Part shown: piece after piece, positions 34,521-45,635 of the stretch
How positions within the stretch are numbered: position 1 is the stretch's first letter
Layout: each line of letters begins with the position of its first letter
Assembly: GCF_954871325.1 (NCBI RefSeq)
Contig: NC_088775.1
Coordinates: forward strand, 27,319,561 to 27,383,560
Length of the DNA: 64,000 bases
Direction: 5' to 3'
DNA from: Gordionus sp. m RMFG-2023
Taxonomy: Eukaryota > Nematomorpha > Gordioida > Chordodea > Parachordodidae
Position numbers and translations under genes: made by a program
The notes under the pieces: model-generated
What the model saw: only the letters and a program-made list of their open reading frames with translations
Databases searched by the model: none
What the model was told of the DNA's origin: nothing

Positions 34521-35199
34521 TATGATATAAAAAAGTTTTTATATATTAAAAATTTATATAAGAATATTTTTTTTAAATGGCTAATATATTGTGTTAAAAA
34601 ATATATGGTATTTATTTATATTAAATTACATATAAATTTTTTATAAAAAAATTTTCCTAAAGTTTTAAAAGACGTGAACTGGTTCGATATTTTTTAAAAA
34701 TGTTTATAGAAGTAATAGCTAAAAAATTTCGAAAAGGGTATGCTTTGCTAAAATGCTTTGCTAAAATGCAATTAATCATAATCAATCATAATTTGATTAT
34801 ATAATATCTTTTAAAATAATTTTTTTAAAAATATTTTTTTTATTTTACATAAATCAATTTTTATTTAAGTAAAAAATTGATATTAAATATAATTTAAAAT
34901 TCTTTTTTTTACTTAATATTAATGGAAAAAAATATATTTACTAGCTTATTACAACTTAAATTTTATTTTTCAATTACAAAATTTAACAAATTTATATCCA
35001 TAAGAGGGCGTTAAATGCATAAATATGAAAATATATTCTTAGGAAACCAGAATAAGTATTGGATAGCCTTTTTTTGTATTTGGGTGTAAACACATGTGAA
35101 AAACCTAAAAAAATTTTAAGAAATAGATATTTCTTTGACATTTAATTAATGAGTAGGTTTAAAATCGAAAAAATAGTAGAAAGTTTGTAAGGAACATAT
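34521..35199. other. AT-rich stretch, nothing supported
   Basis: Homopolymer-rich sequence with no frame or repeat that I can support. A short duplication, GCTTTGCTAAAAT twice, lies at 34742-34768. Confidence 0.4.
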
Positions 35200-36345
35200 T
35201 GCTGGCGTCATTGATCAAAATCTCTTCATTTTTGGTTTATACGTGTATATTTAGGTGTTAAACATTATCCTAAAAATATTTTGGAAATTTTATGATTTTA
35301 CCGAATTCCGAACTCAAAACCGATCACTTACTAAATATACGATCTAGCAAATTTTGTAGTAATATCATTTGGAAAATGTTCATTTTTGGTTAATTTATCT
35401 ATAAATACGTGCAAATCATTATCCCAAAAAATATTTTAAAAATATCATGATTTGACCGATAACCGATTTGAAACCGAAATACTGCGTTACTGGCGCTCTC
35501 CATGGAAAATTCATTATTTTTGGTTTATAAGTGAACAATAAGGTGTTAAGCATTATCCTAAATATATTTTTGAAATTATTAAGATTTGACCGAATGGTGA
35601 TCTTAAAACCGACCACTTACTAAATATTCAATCTACCAAATTTGATAGTAATATTATTTGGAAAATGTTCATTTTTGGTTAATTTATCTATAAATACGTG
35701 CAAATCATTATCCCAAAAAATATTTAAAAAATATGGTGATTTGACAGATAACCGATTTGAAACCGGCCCAATGACTAAATACTGCATGCTGGCGTTATCC
35801 ATGGAAAATTCTTCATTTTTGATTTATAAATGAACAATAAGGTGTTAAGCATTATCCTAAATAATTTTTTGAAAATATTATGATTTGACCGAATGGCGAG
35901 CTCAAAACCGACCACTTACTAAATATTTGATCTACCAAATTTGGTAGTAATATTATTTGAAAAATGTTCATTTTTGTTTAATTTATCTATAAATACGTGC
36001 AAATCATTACCCCAAAAAATATTTAAAAAATATCGTTATTTGACCGAAAACCGATTTGAAACCGAAATACTGCATTGCTGGCGTTATCCATGGAAAATTC
36101 TTCATTTTTGGTTTATAAGTGAACAATAAGGTGTTAAGCATTATCCTAAATAATTATTTGAAAATATTAAAATTTGACCGAATTCCGAGCTCAAAACCGA
36201 CCACTTTTTAAATTTTTGATCGGCCAAATTTGGTAGTAATATTAATTGAAAAATGTTTATTTTTTTTATATATCTATAAATACGTGTAAAACATTATCCC
36301 AAAAAATATTTTAAAAATATAATGATTTGACCGATAACAACATTT
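35200..36345. repeat. Satellite-like array of ~290-bp units, each a dimer
   Basis: The TTTGGTAGTAATATTATTTG segment recurs at about 35355, 35641, 35940 and 36229, so the period is 286-299 bases. Inside each unit two diverged halves share the order GTTCATTTTTGGTT, then a TTATCCCAAAAAATATTT or TTATCCTAAATAATTTT segment, then ATTTGACCGA, at about 145-base spacing. The ORFs over it are shadows of the repeat. Confidence 0.85.
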
Positions 36346-37133
36346 TATGACCTTGGCCTTTAATTTGTATATTTCATTACTATGAAAAATTTTCTATGTA
36401 TTTTTATAAATTTTGAAAATATGATCCAAAAAAAATTTTAAACCCTCTATTATATTATTTTCCAGTTATTGAATTGATATTTATTAAATCCATTCTTTTA
36501 AATTGGCAAGGTCAATGTTTAATTTAATAAGATCTTAGGAACGGGGCATTTGACTCAGGACATGGGTATCTTGTATAATATTATAGAAACTGTTGAGTTT
36601 GGACCGATGGGTCCCCCAGTCTGAGAATACAGTCCGTGATCGGGGGTCCGGGATGGTCGATGACGGGATCCAGGGGGCCGGGTTTTATCGATTTTGTCAT
36701 GGGATCACTCGGACAACGTAGTGGAAATAATATTTTCAAAGTTTATTAAAGTCGAAGTTACAAAGCAAAAGTAAAAAAAAATCAAAATCATCCAATACTT
36801 AATCAAAAAAATGTATATAAATTTCACAATCAAAAAAATATTTAATGGTCTAGAAAAAGGTATTTTTCCAACCTTTATAATTTTTAAAACAAAGAGAAAA
36901 AAAAAGGTTGTTATATAATCGCGATACAATCATTCTTGAAACTGGTTAGAACCAGTTTCAAATGCAATATAAAAATAAGGTATAATATCAATTTCATGGG
37001 AAAACAAAAGAAACAAGTGGAGAAAAACGTAAAGAAAAAAAAATAAGTTATACAGGATAAGTGGGGAGATAGAACATAACAGAAACGATTAATAAATCAA
37101 GTAGTTTGAGAAAATTACAAAAAATATAATATA
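36346..37133. other. Stretch with one GC-rich patch
   Basis: About 36535-36720 is GC-rich for this window, with GATCGGGGGTCCGGGATGG and CAGGGGGCCGGG. It has no open frame and looks like a dispersed repeat copy or part of one. The rest is AT-rich. Confidence 0.4.
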
Positions 37134-37145
37134 CTAGCTAATAAC

Positions 37146-37161
37146 CCGTCAAGAATGACGG
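37146..37161 (-). terminator. Helitron 3' hairpin
   Basis: A 6-bp stem CCGTCA/TGACGG with a 4-base loop lies 12 bases before the terminal CTAG. It is the usual transposition terminator structure of Helitrons. Confidence 0.75.
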
Positions 37162-37612
37162 AGAATTAGAGTTATCTCATTTGAAAGGATAGGTACTAAG
37201 TTAAAAGAAAATTTCATCCAATAATTAAGATTTATTACATGTAAACTTGACACCACAACCAGTATTATCCACCAGAGCTCCTGTTAGTCAGCATTTCTGT
37301 TCACTCCCCACCGCGTGAAGGTAGGAGATGGATTTTAGGAGAGCAAAGAAATGAAAAAAAGAATGAAAAAAAGAATGAAAAAAAGAAGGAAGAAATAGAA
37401 AAAAAGAGACAAAGATATGAATTATAAGAAAATATATAATAATAATTGTATATACCTCAAGACTTCACGATTATTGGGTTCCAACACATATGCATTTGTA
37501 ACCAGATAAAAAATATAATATAGTAAATTTTATAATATCAAAAATTTTACTAAAAATGAGATTAAAGATATTTCAAAATGAGAGGGATGTTAGATTTTTA
37601 AGCATTCGTCTG
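37162..37612. other. Helitron 3' flank with purine-rich tract
   Basis: Non-coding. At about 37330-37415 the plus strand is a GAAAAAAAGAATG-type purine tract. A patch near 37250-37325 is GC-richer, without a frame. Confidence 0.4.
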
Positions 37613-38640
37613 GAATATCGATGGTTTTGCTCGATGTGGTTCGTTTTTTTTAAATTTCCATGGTTGTAGTGCTTGCCCTAAAATTTTGTTGATTGTAGTT
37701 TGCTGTAAATTTATTGTGTAAATTGAAAGTATAAAATAGAATTTACTGATAATGGTATCGGATTTTTGATGGTTTTGCTCAATATGATTCGTTTTTTTAA
37801 TTTCCATGGTTCTAGCGCTTGCCCTAAAATTTTGTTGATTGTAGTTTGCTGTAAATATATTGTGTAAATTGAAAGTATAAAATAGAATTTACTGATAATG
37901 GTATCGGATCTTTGATGATTTTGCTCAATACGATTCTTTTTTTTAATTTCCATGGTTGTAGCGCTTGCCCTAAAATTTTGTTGATTGTAGTTTTCTGTAA
38001 ATATATTGTGTAAATTGAAAGTATAAAATATAATTTACTGATAATGGTATCGGATCTTTGATGATTTTGCTCAATACGATTCTTTTTTTTAATTTTCATG
38101 GTTGTAGCGCTTGCCCTAAAATTTTGTTGATTATAGTTTGCTGTAAATATATTGTGTAAATTGAAAGTATAAAATAGAATTTACTAATAATGGTATCGGA
38201 TCTTTGATGATTTTGCTCAATACGATTCTTTTTTTAATTTCCATGGTTGTAGCGCTTGCCCTAAAATTTTGTTGATTGTAGTTTGCTGTAAATATATTGT
38301 GTAAATTGAAAGTATAAAATAGAATTTACTGATAATGGTATCGGATCTTTGATGATTTTGCTCAATACGATTCTTTTTTTTTAATTTCCATGGTTGTAGC
38401 GCTTGCCCTAAAATTTTGTTGATTGTAGTTTGCTGTAAATATATTGTGTAAATTGAAAGTATAAAATAGAATTTACTGGTAATGGTATCGGATCTTTGAT
38501 GATTTTGCTCAATACGATTCTTTTTTTTAATTTCCATGGTTGTAGCGCTTGCCTTAAAATTTTGTTTATTGTAGTTTGCTGTAAATATATTGTGTAAATT
38601 GAAAGTATAAAATAGAATTTACTGATAATGGTAAATTAGT
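37613..38640. repeat. ~146-bp tandem array inside the Helitron, about seven units
   Basis: GGTATCGGAT occurs at about 37756, 37900, 38046, 38192, 38338 and 38484, mostly 146 bases apart, with a partial unit on each side. Each unit includes TTTGATGATTTTGCTCAATA, CCATGGTTGTAGCGCTTGCC and TTTACTGATAATGG. The units are almost identical, so the array is recently amplified. The overlapping minus-strand frames with IEQNHQRSDTIISKF are translations of the repeat and not genes. A unit length near 146 bases does not keep frame. Confidence 0.92.
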
Positions 38641-39870
38641 ATTATCATTTGCTTTAGAAATATGATCCATAAGCCCCGAATATTCCTCTACACGTAATTT
38701 TGATTGGTTTAATTTTATATAATTCAAATTATTAGCTTCGACTTGGAAGTAAGAATCAACAACATATTGATGAAATAATCGCCCAGCATAAAGAATAGGA
38801 TTAAAAATGTTAGCACGAATAGCTAACCTTGATATTTTAAATTGTAACATAGTTATATTTGATCTTGTTCCCTTGTTAAATGGCCCATTAAATTTCATAT
38901 CCGTATGCCATCCATGATCACCATAAGGAAATAGTAAAGGATACACCATAGGATCTAAATTTGGGCTAAGAATATTTAAGATAACTAAATTTGAATCATC
39001 ATTTCGTGGATAAACTTTAACATCACGTTGAAAAGGTGGTTCTCCATCATCGTTATTAAAAATCATTGCTACTTCATCAATAGTAGGAATATTAAATCTT
39101 CTTCTATCATTAGCACGATCACGACGAAAAATCATATTTACCTTTGATATAGGACGGTTTTCCAACCTAGCTTTCATTTCTTCGGCCTTCTCAACCTCAC
39201 CCAATGTTTTAAAGCTAATAGCATATGGATTTATTTGACGAATTAAAATATCAAGTTTTTTTAATAAATGAATATCACAGGCTGAATTTTCTTTTAAAAG
39301 TACACGATTTTCAATAGCCTGAGATGTTTCAAGAACATATAATTGTGCATATTTTGGGGAAACGCCATTAGGAGGATATAAATGTGAAGTTCGATGATAA
39401 ATTTGACCATGAACCCTAAAACAGTATGGGCCTTTATTTAATAAATTATCATTTTTAGCCCCCATCGAGGCAAAGGCCAAGGAGTTGTTGTATGAGCGGA
39501 TATTCTGAGAGAAATTTTTATAATAATGATTGTCTAAATTTGAAAATAAATCTTTTAAAAAATCTGGATATTGTGGAGAAGGCAATAAAACACGACCTTT
39601 GTGGCAGCAATTTTTAAATTTTCCATCAGGTTTTTCAGAAATAAAATTTAATGCATTACAATATGGGCATAGAATATTTAATGGCCCACAGTAATGTTCA
39701 ACTTGTTCTTGATTTTCAGTATCTTCAAGATGATTGGATGTTGAAGCAAATTGTTTATTTCCAGTATCTTCAAGATGGTTGGATGTTGTAGGAATAAGAC
39801 TTTGCTCGTTCCTTTTCTTAATACGACAAAGTGCCTGTATCTTTCTAGCTTTCTCCTTATGTTGATTTAT
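38630..39870 (-). pseudogene. Helitron Rep/helicase, N-terminal part only
   Basis: Helitron proteins carry an N-terminal domain, a HUH-type Rep nickase and a helicase. The frame is open from about 39870 with no clear Met at the start. It encodes CPYCNALNF and FKNCCHKGRVLLP (a Cys-rich finger), then GPYCFRVHGQIYHRTSHLYP, YAQLYVLETSQAIENR, and ILYAGRLFHQYVVDSYFQ with a LNYIKLNQSKLR stretch, all hallmarks of the Helitron-like N-terminal domain. At about 38630 the frame runs into the 146-bp array and ends in repeat-derived residues. The HUH nickase and the helicase are absent, so the copy cannot be autonomous. A short in-frame duplication, NHLEDT twice, is at 39712-39785. Confidence 0.85.
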
Positions 39871-40080
39871 TATTAAAATTTAAAAATATAAGAATTACTC
39901 AATTTTATAAAAATAAGTTTAGTTTAAAATATTTATTATTGTGGACATAAAATAAAATTACTAAATATATACTTCATAAACATATTTATAAAAAATAATG
40001 GAAAATATTAGAATAGCCCCTCACCTAATAAATATATATTTCGGAATCACATCTTATAAGATAGGAAAAATCTGATTCCT

Positions 40081-40107
40081 CGTCATTCTTGACGGGCTAT
40101 CAGCTAA
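40081..40107 (+). terminator. Second Helitron-like hairpin terminus, opposite orientation
   Basis: A CGTCA-TTCT-TGACG stem is followed by GGCTATCAGCTAA. It closely resembles the 37134-37161 terminus (GGTTATTAGCTAG) but points the other way. CTAA satisfies the CTRR end rule. Confidence 0.55.
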
Positions 40108-40255
40108 CATACAATAAATTAAAAAAAATATAAAATTTACTCTTGTTGAAGCAATATGCCTTCTTTAGATTTTGGTAGTATGAAACGTTCCATTGTTTGG
40201 TTTTGTTGAATGGTATCTTGTGTAGGAATCTAAAAAAAATAATAAAATAGATTTT

Positions 40256-40400
40256 AATGGCCCACAGTAATGTTCAACTTGTTCTTGATTTTCAGTATCT
40301 TCAAGATTAAGATGTGTAAATTGAAAGTATATGGTTTTGCTCGATGTGGTGTCTGTTAAAAAATATAATTATTTACTGATGATTGAAGGTTTTGCTCGAT
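40256..40400. repeat. Fused Helitron and tandem-unit fragments outside the element
   Basis: About 40256-40308 repeats 39679-39735 (TTTAATGGCCCACAGTAATG onwards). It is joined directly to pieces of the 146-bp unit (GTGTAAATTGAAAGTAT, then ATGGTTTTGCTCGATGTGGT, the latter twice). Confidence 0.75.
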
Positions 40401-41320
40401 GTTGTGTCTGTTAAAAAAAATATCAATTATTGTAATTATTATATTATTATATGTTTTGTAATTGTTTTTTGTATTGAAATTCTTTTTTTGAAAATGGCGG
40501 TTCGATTTGGTTTATGAATGCGTGTTTGATATGTTTAAGCTATGATGATTTTTATTGAATATATATATTATAGATTTGAATTCCTTAGCTCTTGTAGGAT
40601 TATCTGCAAACATTTTTTTCATACTAATGTTCCTTCCTGCCTATTGCCTCAAAATACTTCTGAAATGCTTTCCATGATTTATAGGAGATTAAATCCATTT
40701 TGCTAATATGATCTAAATTGGCTTAAAATTGCTATGATAGATAGATAGATAAATTATAGACATATAGAAAGAACAATATATTTGACATCAATTAAGACAA
40801 ATATTTACATTTCAACTTAGAAATATAATGCTATTTAAAATAAAATATAATATTATAGATGGCGCTAAATATCATGGAGATTAAAACTACAATTTAACAT
40901 AACTTAAATACTTCCGAATTTGTTAATATTAATTAAATATTATTATGAATCACTCCCTATTTAAGTAGGACAAACGTCCAATAATTAATAAAGAAGTTGA
41001 ATATTACATAATATATTAACAAAATTATAATTGACTATTATCAGGTAAAATAATTGACTATATAATGTCACAGTTGTGACTGTGACTGTGACAAGCCTTT
41101 TATTATATAAGATATCATATCATCAAATCTATCTAACAATGAGTGAGATGGTGTTATCGATTTATAAAATATTAAAGTTGGTATAAAAATTCTTGTTTTC
41201 ATCCATAAATATAAACTTTTCAACTAAATTTTTATTTAAAAGCCTTATGTTTGCAAGAAACTCGCGCTTAAGAGGAATTTAAATAGTTTCTGTTCAAAAA
41301 CAAAGGACTATAGAGCGGAA
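40401..41320. other. AT-rich stretch
   Basis: No gene seen. A short TAGA microsatellite lies near 40735-40752, and a CAGTTGTGACTGTGACTGTG run at 41072-41092. Confidence 0.4.
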
Positions 41321-41324
41321 ACCT

Positions 41325-41605
41325 TTTTTCTGCCCTTCTTTTCCTTTCATTTTTTCTTTTCCTTGCTCTTTTTCTTTCCATTACACCTTTTCTTTCCCTT
41401 TCACCTTTTCTTTACCTTTCTACTTTTCCTTTCTCTTCCTCTTAACTTCCCTTTCTCTTTTCCCTTTTCTTTTTGCTTTCTCATTTCCCCCCATTTTTCA
41501 TTCTATTCCATTTTCTTTCCCTTCTCCTTTCCATTTTCCTTTTATCTTTATCCTCTTTTTCTTCCTCTTTTTTTCATTTATCTTCCTTTCCCCAAATACA
41601 TTACT
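41325..41605 (+). repeat. Long pyrimidine (C/T) tract
   Basis: About 280 bases of almost pure C/T on the plus strand, made of CCTTTTCTTTCC-type blocks. The 85-codon frame over it (Phe, Leu, Ser, Pro) is a shadow. Such mirror-rich tracts can form triplex DNA. Confidence 0.8.
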
Positions 41606-43784
41606 GTATTTATATTATAAAATAAAATTTTATATCTATTCTTAAGGATCCCACCCTTTTAAAAAATGTAATTTCGTCATTTTCCCACTGTTTATTTTCT
41701 ATTACAGTAAAAAAAAAAGATACATGGTTCGCTAATTTATAAGACCATATATAGATGATATTATAATTATTTAAATAAAATTCTATATCTATTCACTTCT
41801 CAAGGATCCTGGCTTTTATGATGTTTTCCAATTCGTCTCCACGAAAAATATTTCATTTTATCCATGTTGATTATTTGGTATAATTCACTAAAAAAACTAT
41901 ATGTGATTCAAAATTTTATTATAATCAGATTGAGATAACAATACATATTATTATATTTTTATAATTTAAATAAAATTATATATATTCAGAGTCCTACCTT
42001 TCAGGCTGTCCAATTTGTGGCTTATAACATCATACCCATTCATTCCTGCTGATCAGCCCCATACCTATATTATATTTTTATTTAAAAAGTGATCCATCGT
42101 TATTTGTTACTCATATTATTTGTTTACTGGGAATTCCTGATTCCGCGCCATTTATGATTCCCAGGCTACATTCCCCATAGCCGTGAGCCGTGTTAGGACG
42201 TTGCCCTAGTTTAGATTAATTTTTTAAGTCATATAAAAAGGTCTTATAAATCTAAGAGTATCCCTAATATATATTATAACAATTAATCAGAAATAAAAAA
42301 CTAATCTTTAAGAAAATGAAAAATATAAAAATTAGTAATACATCCGAAAATATATTGAAATCATTGATGTCTGGGAAAAGAAGAGAAATTAATTCACATT
42401 GGAAATTTGCCTATTTCCTCAGAAGCGTTATTGGGGGGGGGCGCACATCACAGTCACTCGAGCCCTCTGAATTTGAAGAGCCCACTTAAAATTGATTTTT
42501 TTATATGTAATTTTGGATAATGTTATCTAAAAAAAATAAGGTAATTTTGAAAGTAATTGTAAAAAATGTTTTGTGCTCCCTGAGAATGTAAAGGCTAGTG
42601 TGACCCCTTTTCCTCAGATATCAAAAATGTATTATCACGAACAATTATCTGGAATAAAAATATCTATAATTTTTTACAATCTCTATAATTCAAAATTTTT
42701 AGAATATATAACTTCTTTTTTTTATAAAAGAAGAGAAGTAAAAACCCTAAATCGCTTTAAAATGTGTAACATAAGCAAAGGTCGCATAATATGTTTGGTT
42801 AAATACCTTTAATAAATTTTATGGGTAAAAAACAAGACTAAAATAATAATGTTTTTTTATGGAAGTCCTCAATTGAGTCCTTGTTTAAACCAAAACGAAT
42901 TGTTTATCTAATGCATGTTGAGGTTTGTAAGACACTTAGTTTTCTAAGTCATAATATTCGCAGATTTCATCACCTCCTCACCAATCTATATCCTTTTTTT
43001 TAAAAAAAATATTGCATTAATTGTGGTCTAAATAATTTATTAATACATTCCAGTGTAAAAAAATCGGCTATCATATTGAATCTAACAATCCGCTGGCTGT
43101 GCTGGTAGAGTATTGATAATTTAATGATTATTTTTTTAAAAATATATGAAGGAGTACGCAGGAGTGCTATTATAATTAAAACGAGTTATTAATATAATTA
43201 CATGGAAAATATATTGCAATAAAGTATTTTCAATATATCGCCGTAAATTTTTTAAAGCATCGTGTCTGATAATTTTGAAACTGCATTCTAATGTTTTATA
43301 AATTTATTATGAAGCTTGGATAATATTTTATTCATCATATGATATGGAGCTTAATTTTTTTTTGATAACAGATATTCAAGTAATACTTTTTAGAAATCAT
43401 TAAACTTCATCGAAAATTTTTTAAACTTTATTTATTAAGTTAAATTATAGATATCTCATTTATCAAGTTTTTAACGAGCTAAAAGGGCTTTATATTAGAT
43501 AAATTGTAAATATTTATAAAATTTTTAACGATTCTAATACGATATAATTTTCCCTGTAATTAATTTTCCTATAATAAATATAATTAGAACATTTATTTTT
43601 CGATGGCACTAGTTTTGTACATAAAAAAATAATATGAATCCTATTTTTTAAAATTTTTAATTTATTTAGTAGCATTGTGCTGATAAAAAATTGTATATAT
43701 TACCTTATAACAGATTAAAAGTATCATATAAGGCTTTGGACTGGGTGCCATTAAAAAATAAAGTATGGTGGACTGCGAATAGGG
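41606..43784. other. AT-rich stretch, no supported gene
   Basis: AGGATCC-containing repeats recur near 41645 and 41805. A G-run lies at 42434-42441. A short tRNA-like A-box resemblance at 43090-43110 lacks a B box. The 79-codon frame at 42573 has no recognisable content. Confidence 0.4.
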
Positions 43785-43925
43785 GCAACCTAGTTGCAAG
43801 TATAAATAATGTTATTGACAATATTTTTGATAGCAAATATATTCTTGGCTAGGTGCAACCTAGTTGCAAATATAAATAATTATATTGACAAATTTTGATG
43901 ACAAATATTAAAACTGATATATACC
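43785..43925. repeat. Two 70-bp direct repeats with a hairpin core
   Basis: GCAACCTAGTTGC, a 5-bp stem palindrome, occurs at 43785-43797 and 43855-43867. Each is followed by a shared TATAAATAAT...ATTGACAA segment. Confidence 0.7.
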
Positions 43926-44810
43926 AACTTTTAAAGTATGAAAATATTAAAAAATGGCAACTTTCAATGTGGGTAAATTTAAAAAAATGATAAACATATA
44001 TCTACTTTTAACATGAGTATTTTTAAAAATGAAATAATATATAACACCTTTGGTGAATTTGGATCTAACTGAAATTCCTTATGATACCAAATCTTCAGTA
44101 GCTTCTTTATTTTATTAAATAATAGATACACATCTAAAAGTGTGTCATGGTTTTAAATAGATAGCTGATATTCTAATAAAAATATGTGATCCTTTACCTA
44201 TAATTTAAAAAATTTTCCTACTTTTATTTTAATCTTCTAGTTTTTAGGTGAAATATTTTAAAATTTATACATCTTATTTTCTACAAATAAAGGTGTAGAA
44301 TTTTTTCATCTGATTCAGATAGATAAACAACATTTAGCTTATGTTAGAATGGTATTTTCAGAAAATCTATTTTTATATATCTGAATTTGTGGAATGAAAA
44401 TTTTTTTTTATTTTAGAGGGGATTCCATTTAGTTTAGACATAATTAAAGCCACTTTTTATTTAAAATCAATAATATTATCATTTCTTTTTTAAACTTTAT
44501 TTGGCTTTAATAATAAATAAATTATAATTTAAAAAGTTATCTTATATTTAATTTATATTTCTGTAAATTTAGTGAATATAAAATGACAAAAGAAGTTAAA
44601 ATTACTGTAAATAATTATTAGGGTATTGTATATGAAAGTTATTATCCTCCAAAAAAAGCTTTTTTTGCTTAATTCTAACATCATTTATAAAAAATGAGAA
44701 AAAATTCAAGCAAACAAATTTAATTGAAATAATTTTATTCAATAAAAATATTCATTTCATTTACAACTATAATTCTAATAAAAACATAAATAATTACAAA
44801 AAAATACATT
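43926..44810. other. AT-rich stretch, nothing supported
   Basis: No open frame or clear repeat is seen. An 18-base imperfect hairpin, AAAAAAGCTTTTTTTGC-like, lies near 44655. Confidence 0.35.
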
Positions 44811-45414
44811 TAACAACAATCATCATAAAACCAACGAAACAAGGTTTTTAAAATAATTTTTGGCATTTGAATTGTAGCAAAACAAGTATTACAAATAATA
44901 GAAACATCATCATCTAAAGATAGGAAACATTTCTGACATCCAGGACTCTGCCATAATATTATTTTTTAAATCCTGTATCTGTCCCCATGCATCACTTGTC
45001 AAATATGATTTTATTATTTCAAAATTCACTTCATCATTTTTTAGACATTGCATATAATTTTTTATGGTATGAATATCATCAAAATCAACTTCCTTTACCT
45101 GGGGAGCATAAATGTGTTTTTATCTAGATATACCTAGATCATGATTTTTGTGATCTTTTATAAGTTTCACAATTACTAAAACTGTAAAGTTAAATGTGCA
45201 TTCTTTTCTAAAGCTGGATGCCTTTCTTATTCTAGATGATCTTGACTTCTTTTTTAAAGAATATTTGCAAACAAAATATTTGGTATTTATATTGTTTCGA
45301 TATTTCAATAGTTCTGATTTATATATGGATTATTAAGTTTTCCTTTTCATATATAGCCATTGACTTTTTAAAATCTTCTATGGAATTAAATGTTGCATTT
45401 AGATATAATGCCAT
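44811..45414 (-). pseudogene. Decayed MULE/ZSWIM3-like fragment
   Basis: From an ATG at 45412-45414 the minus strand encodes ATFNSIEDFKKSMAIYEKEN, the start typical of ZSWIM1/3-like and MULE-derived proteins (F-x-[ST]-x-E-[DE]-F at the N-terminus). After a stop and a frame change come NTKYFVCKYSLKKKSRSSR, then KECTFNF and LIKDHKNHDLG, a C...C...H-x-N-H finger. After another stop the same frame continues through EVDFDDIHTIKNYMQCLKND. In a third frame GCQKCFLSLDDDVSIICNTC (CX2C...CX2C) ends at a stop, 44811-44813. Two or more stops and at least two frame changes mean it is not functional, unless small introns remove them. Assignment is by motif pattern only. Confidence 0.42.
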
Positions 45415-45424
45415 TTATCTTTAT

Positions 45425-45635
45425 AAAACATAAATTATAGTTAAAAATAATATTTACCTATTTTTTGATGAATTTCTTTGCAACCTTATTTACATATAGC
45501 TCAATATGGATTAACAAAAATTATAAAATTTAATGACAACTAAAATTTTACTGTGCATATAAATAGAATGCTTTTTTTATAAAATATAAATTATAATTAA
45601 AAATAATATTTACCTATTTTTTGATGAATTTCTGA
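45425..45635. repeat. ~55-bp direct repeat pair
   Basis: AAAAATAATATTTACCTATT with TTTTGATGAATTTCT occurs near 45440-45478 and again near 45595-45632. It flanks the upstream side of the pseudogene at 44811-45414. Confidence 0.6.

Larger units (their letters stand above)
37134..40107 (-). mobile_element. Helitron, decayed, with internal tandem array
   Basis: On the minus strand the 3' end shows a perfect hairpin, CCGTCA-TTCT-TGACGG (37146-37161), then GGTTATTAGCTAG with the terminal CTAG at 37134-37137 and a T beyond. This is the canonical Helitron 3' terminus. A Helitron-type N-terminal protein region (about 38630-39870) supports the call. The far boundary is unsure. At 40081-40107 there is a second hairpin terminus (GGCTATCAGCTAA) in the opposite orientation, which may be the other end of a Helentron-like element or the 3' end of another Helitron. 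Confidence 0.75.

Noticed and set aside
37598-38537. Four overlapping minus-strand frames with IEQNHQRSDTIISKF
   Set aside because: They are translations of the 146-bp tandem units, which do not keep frame from unit to unit.
41363-41620. 85-codon plus-strand frame rich in Phe and Pro
   Set aside because: It is the translation of a pure pyrimidine tract.
43090-43150. tRNA-like start GCTGGTAGAG
   Set aside because: No B box, no cloverleaf and no matching acceptor stem.
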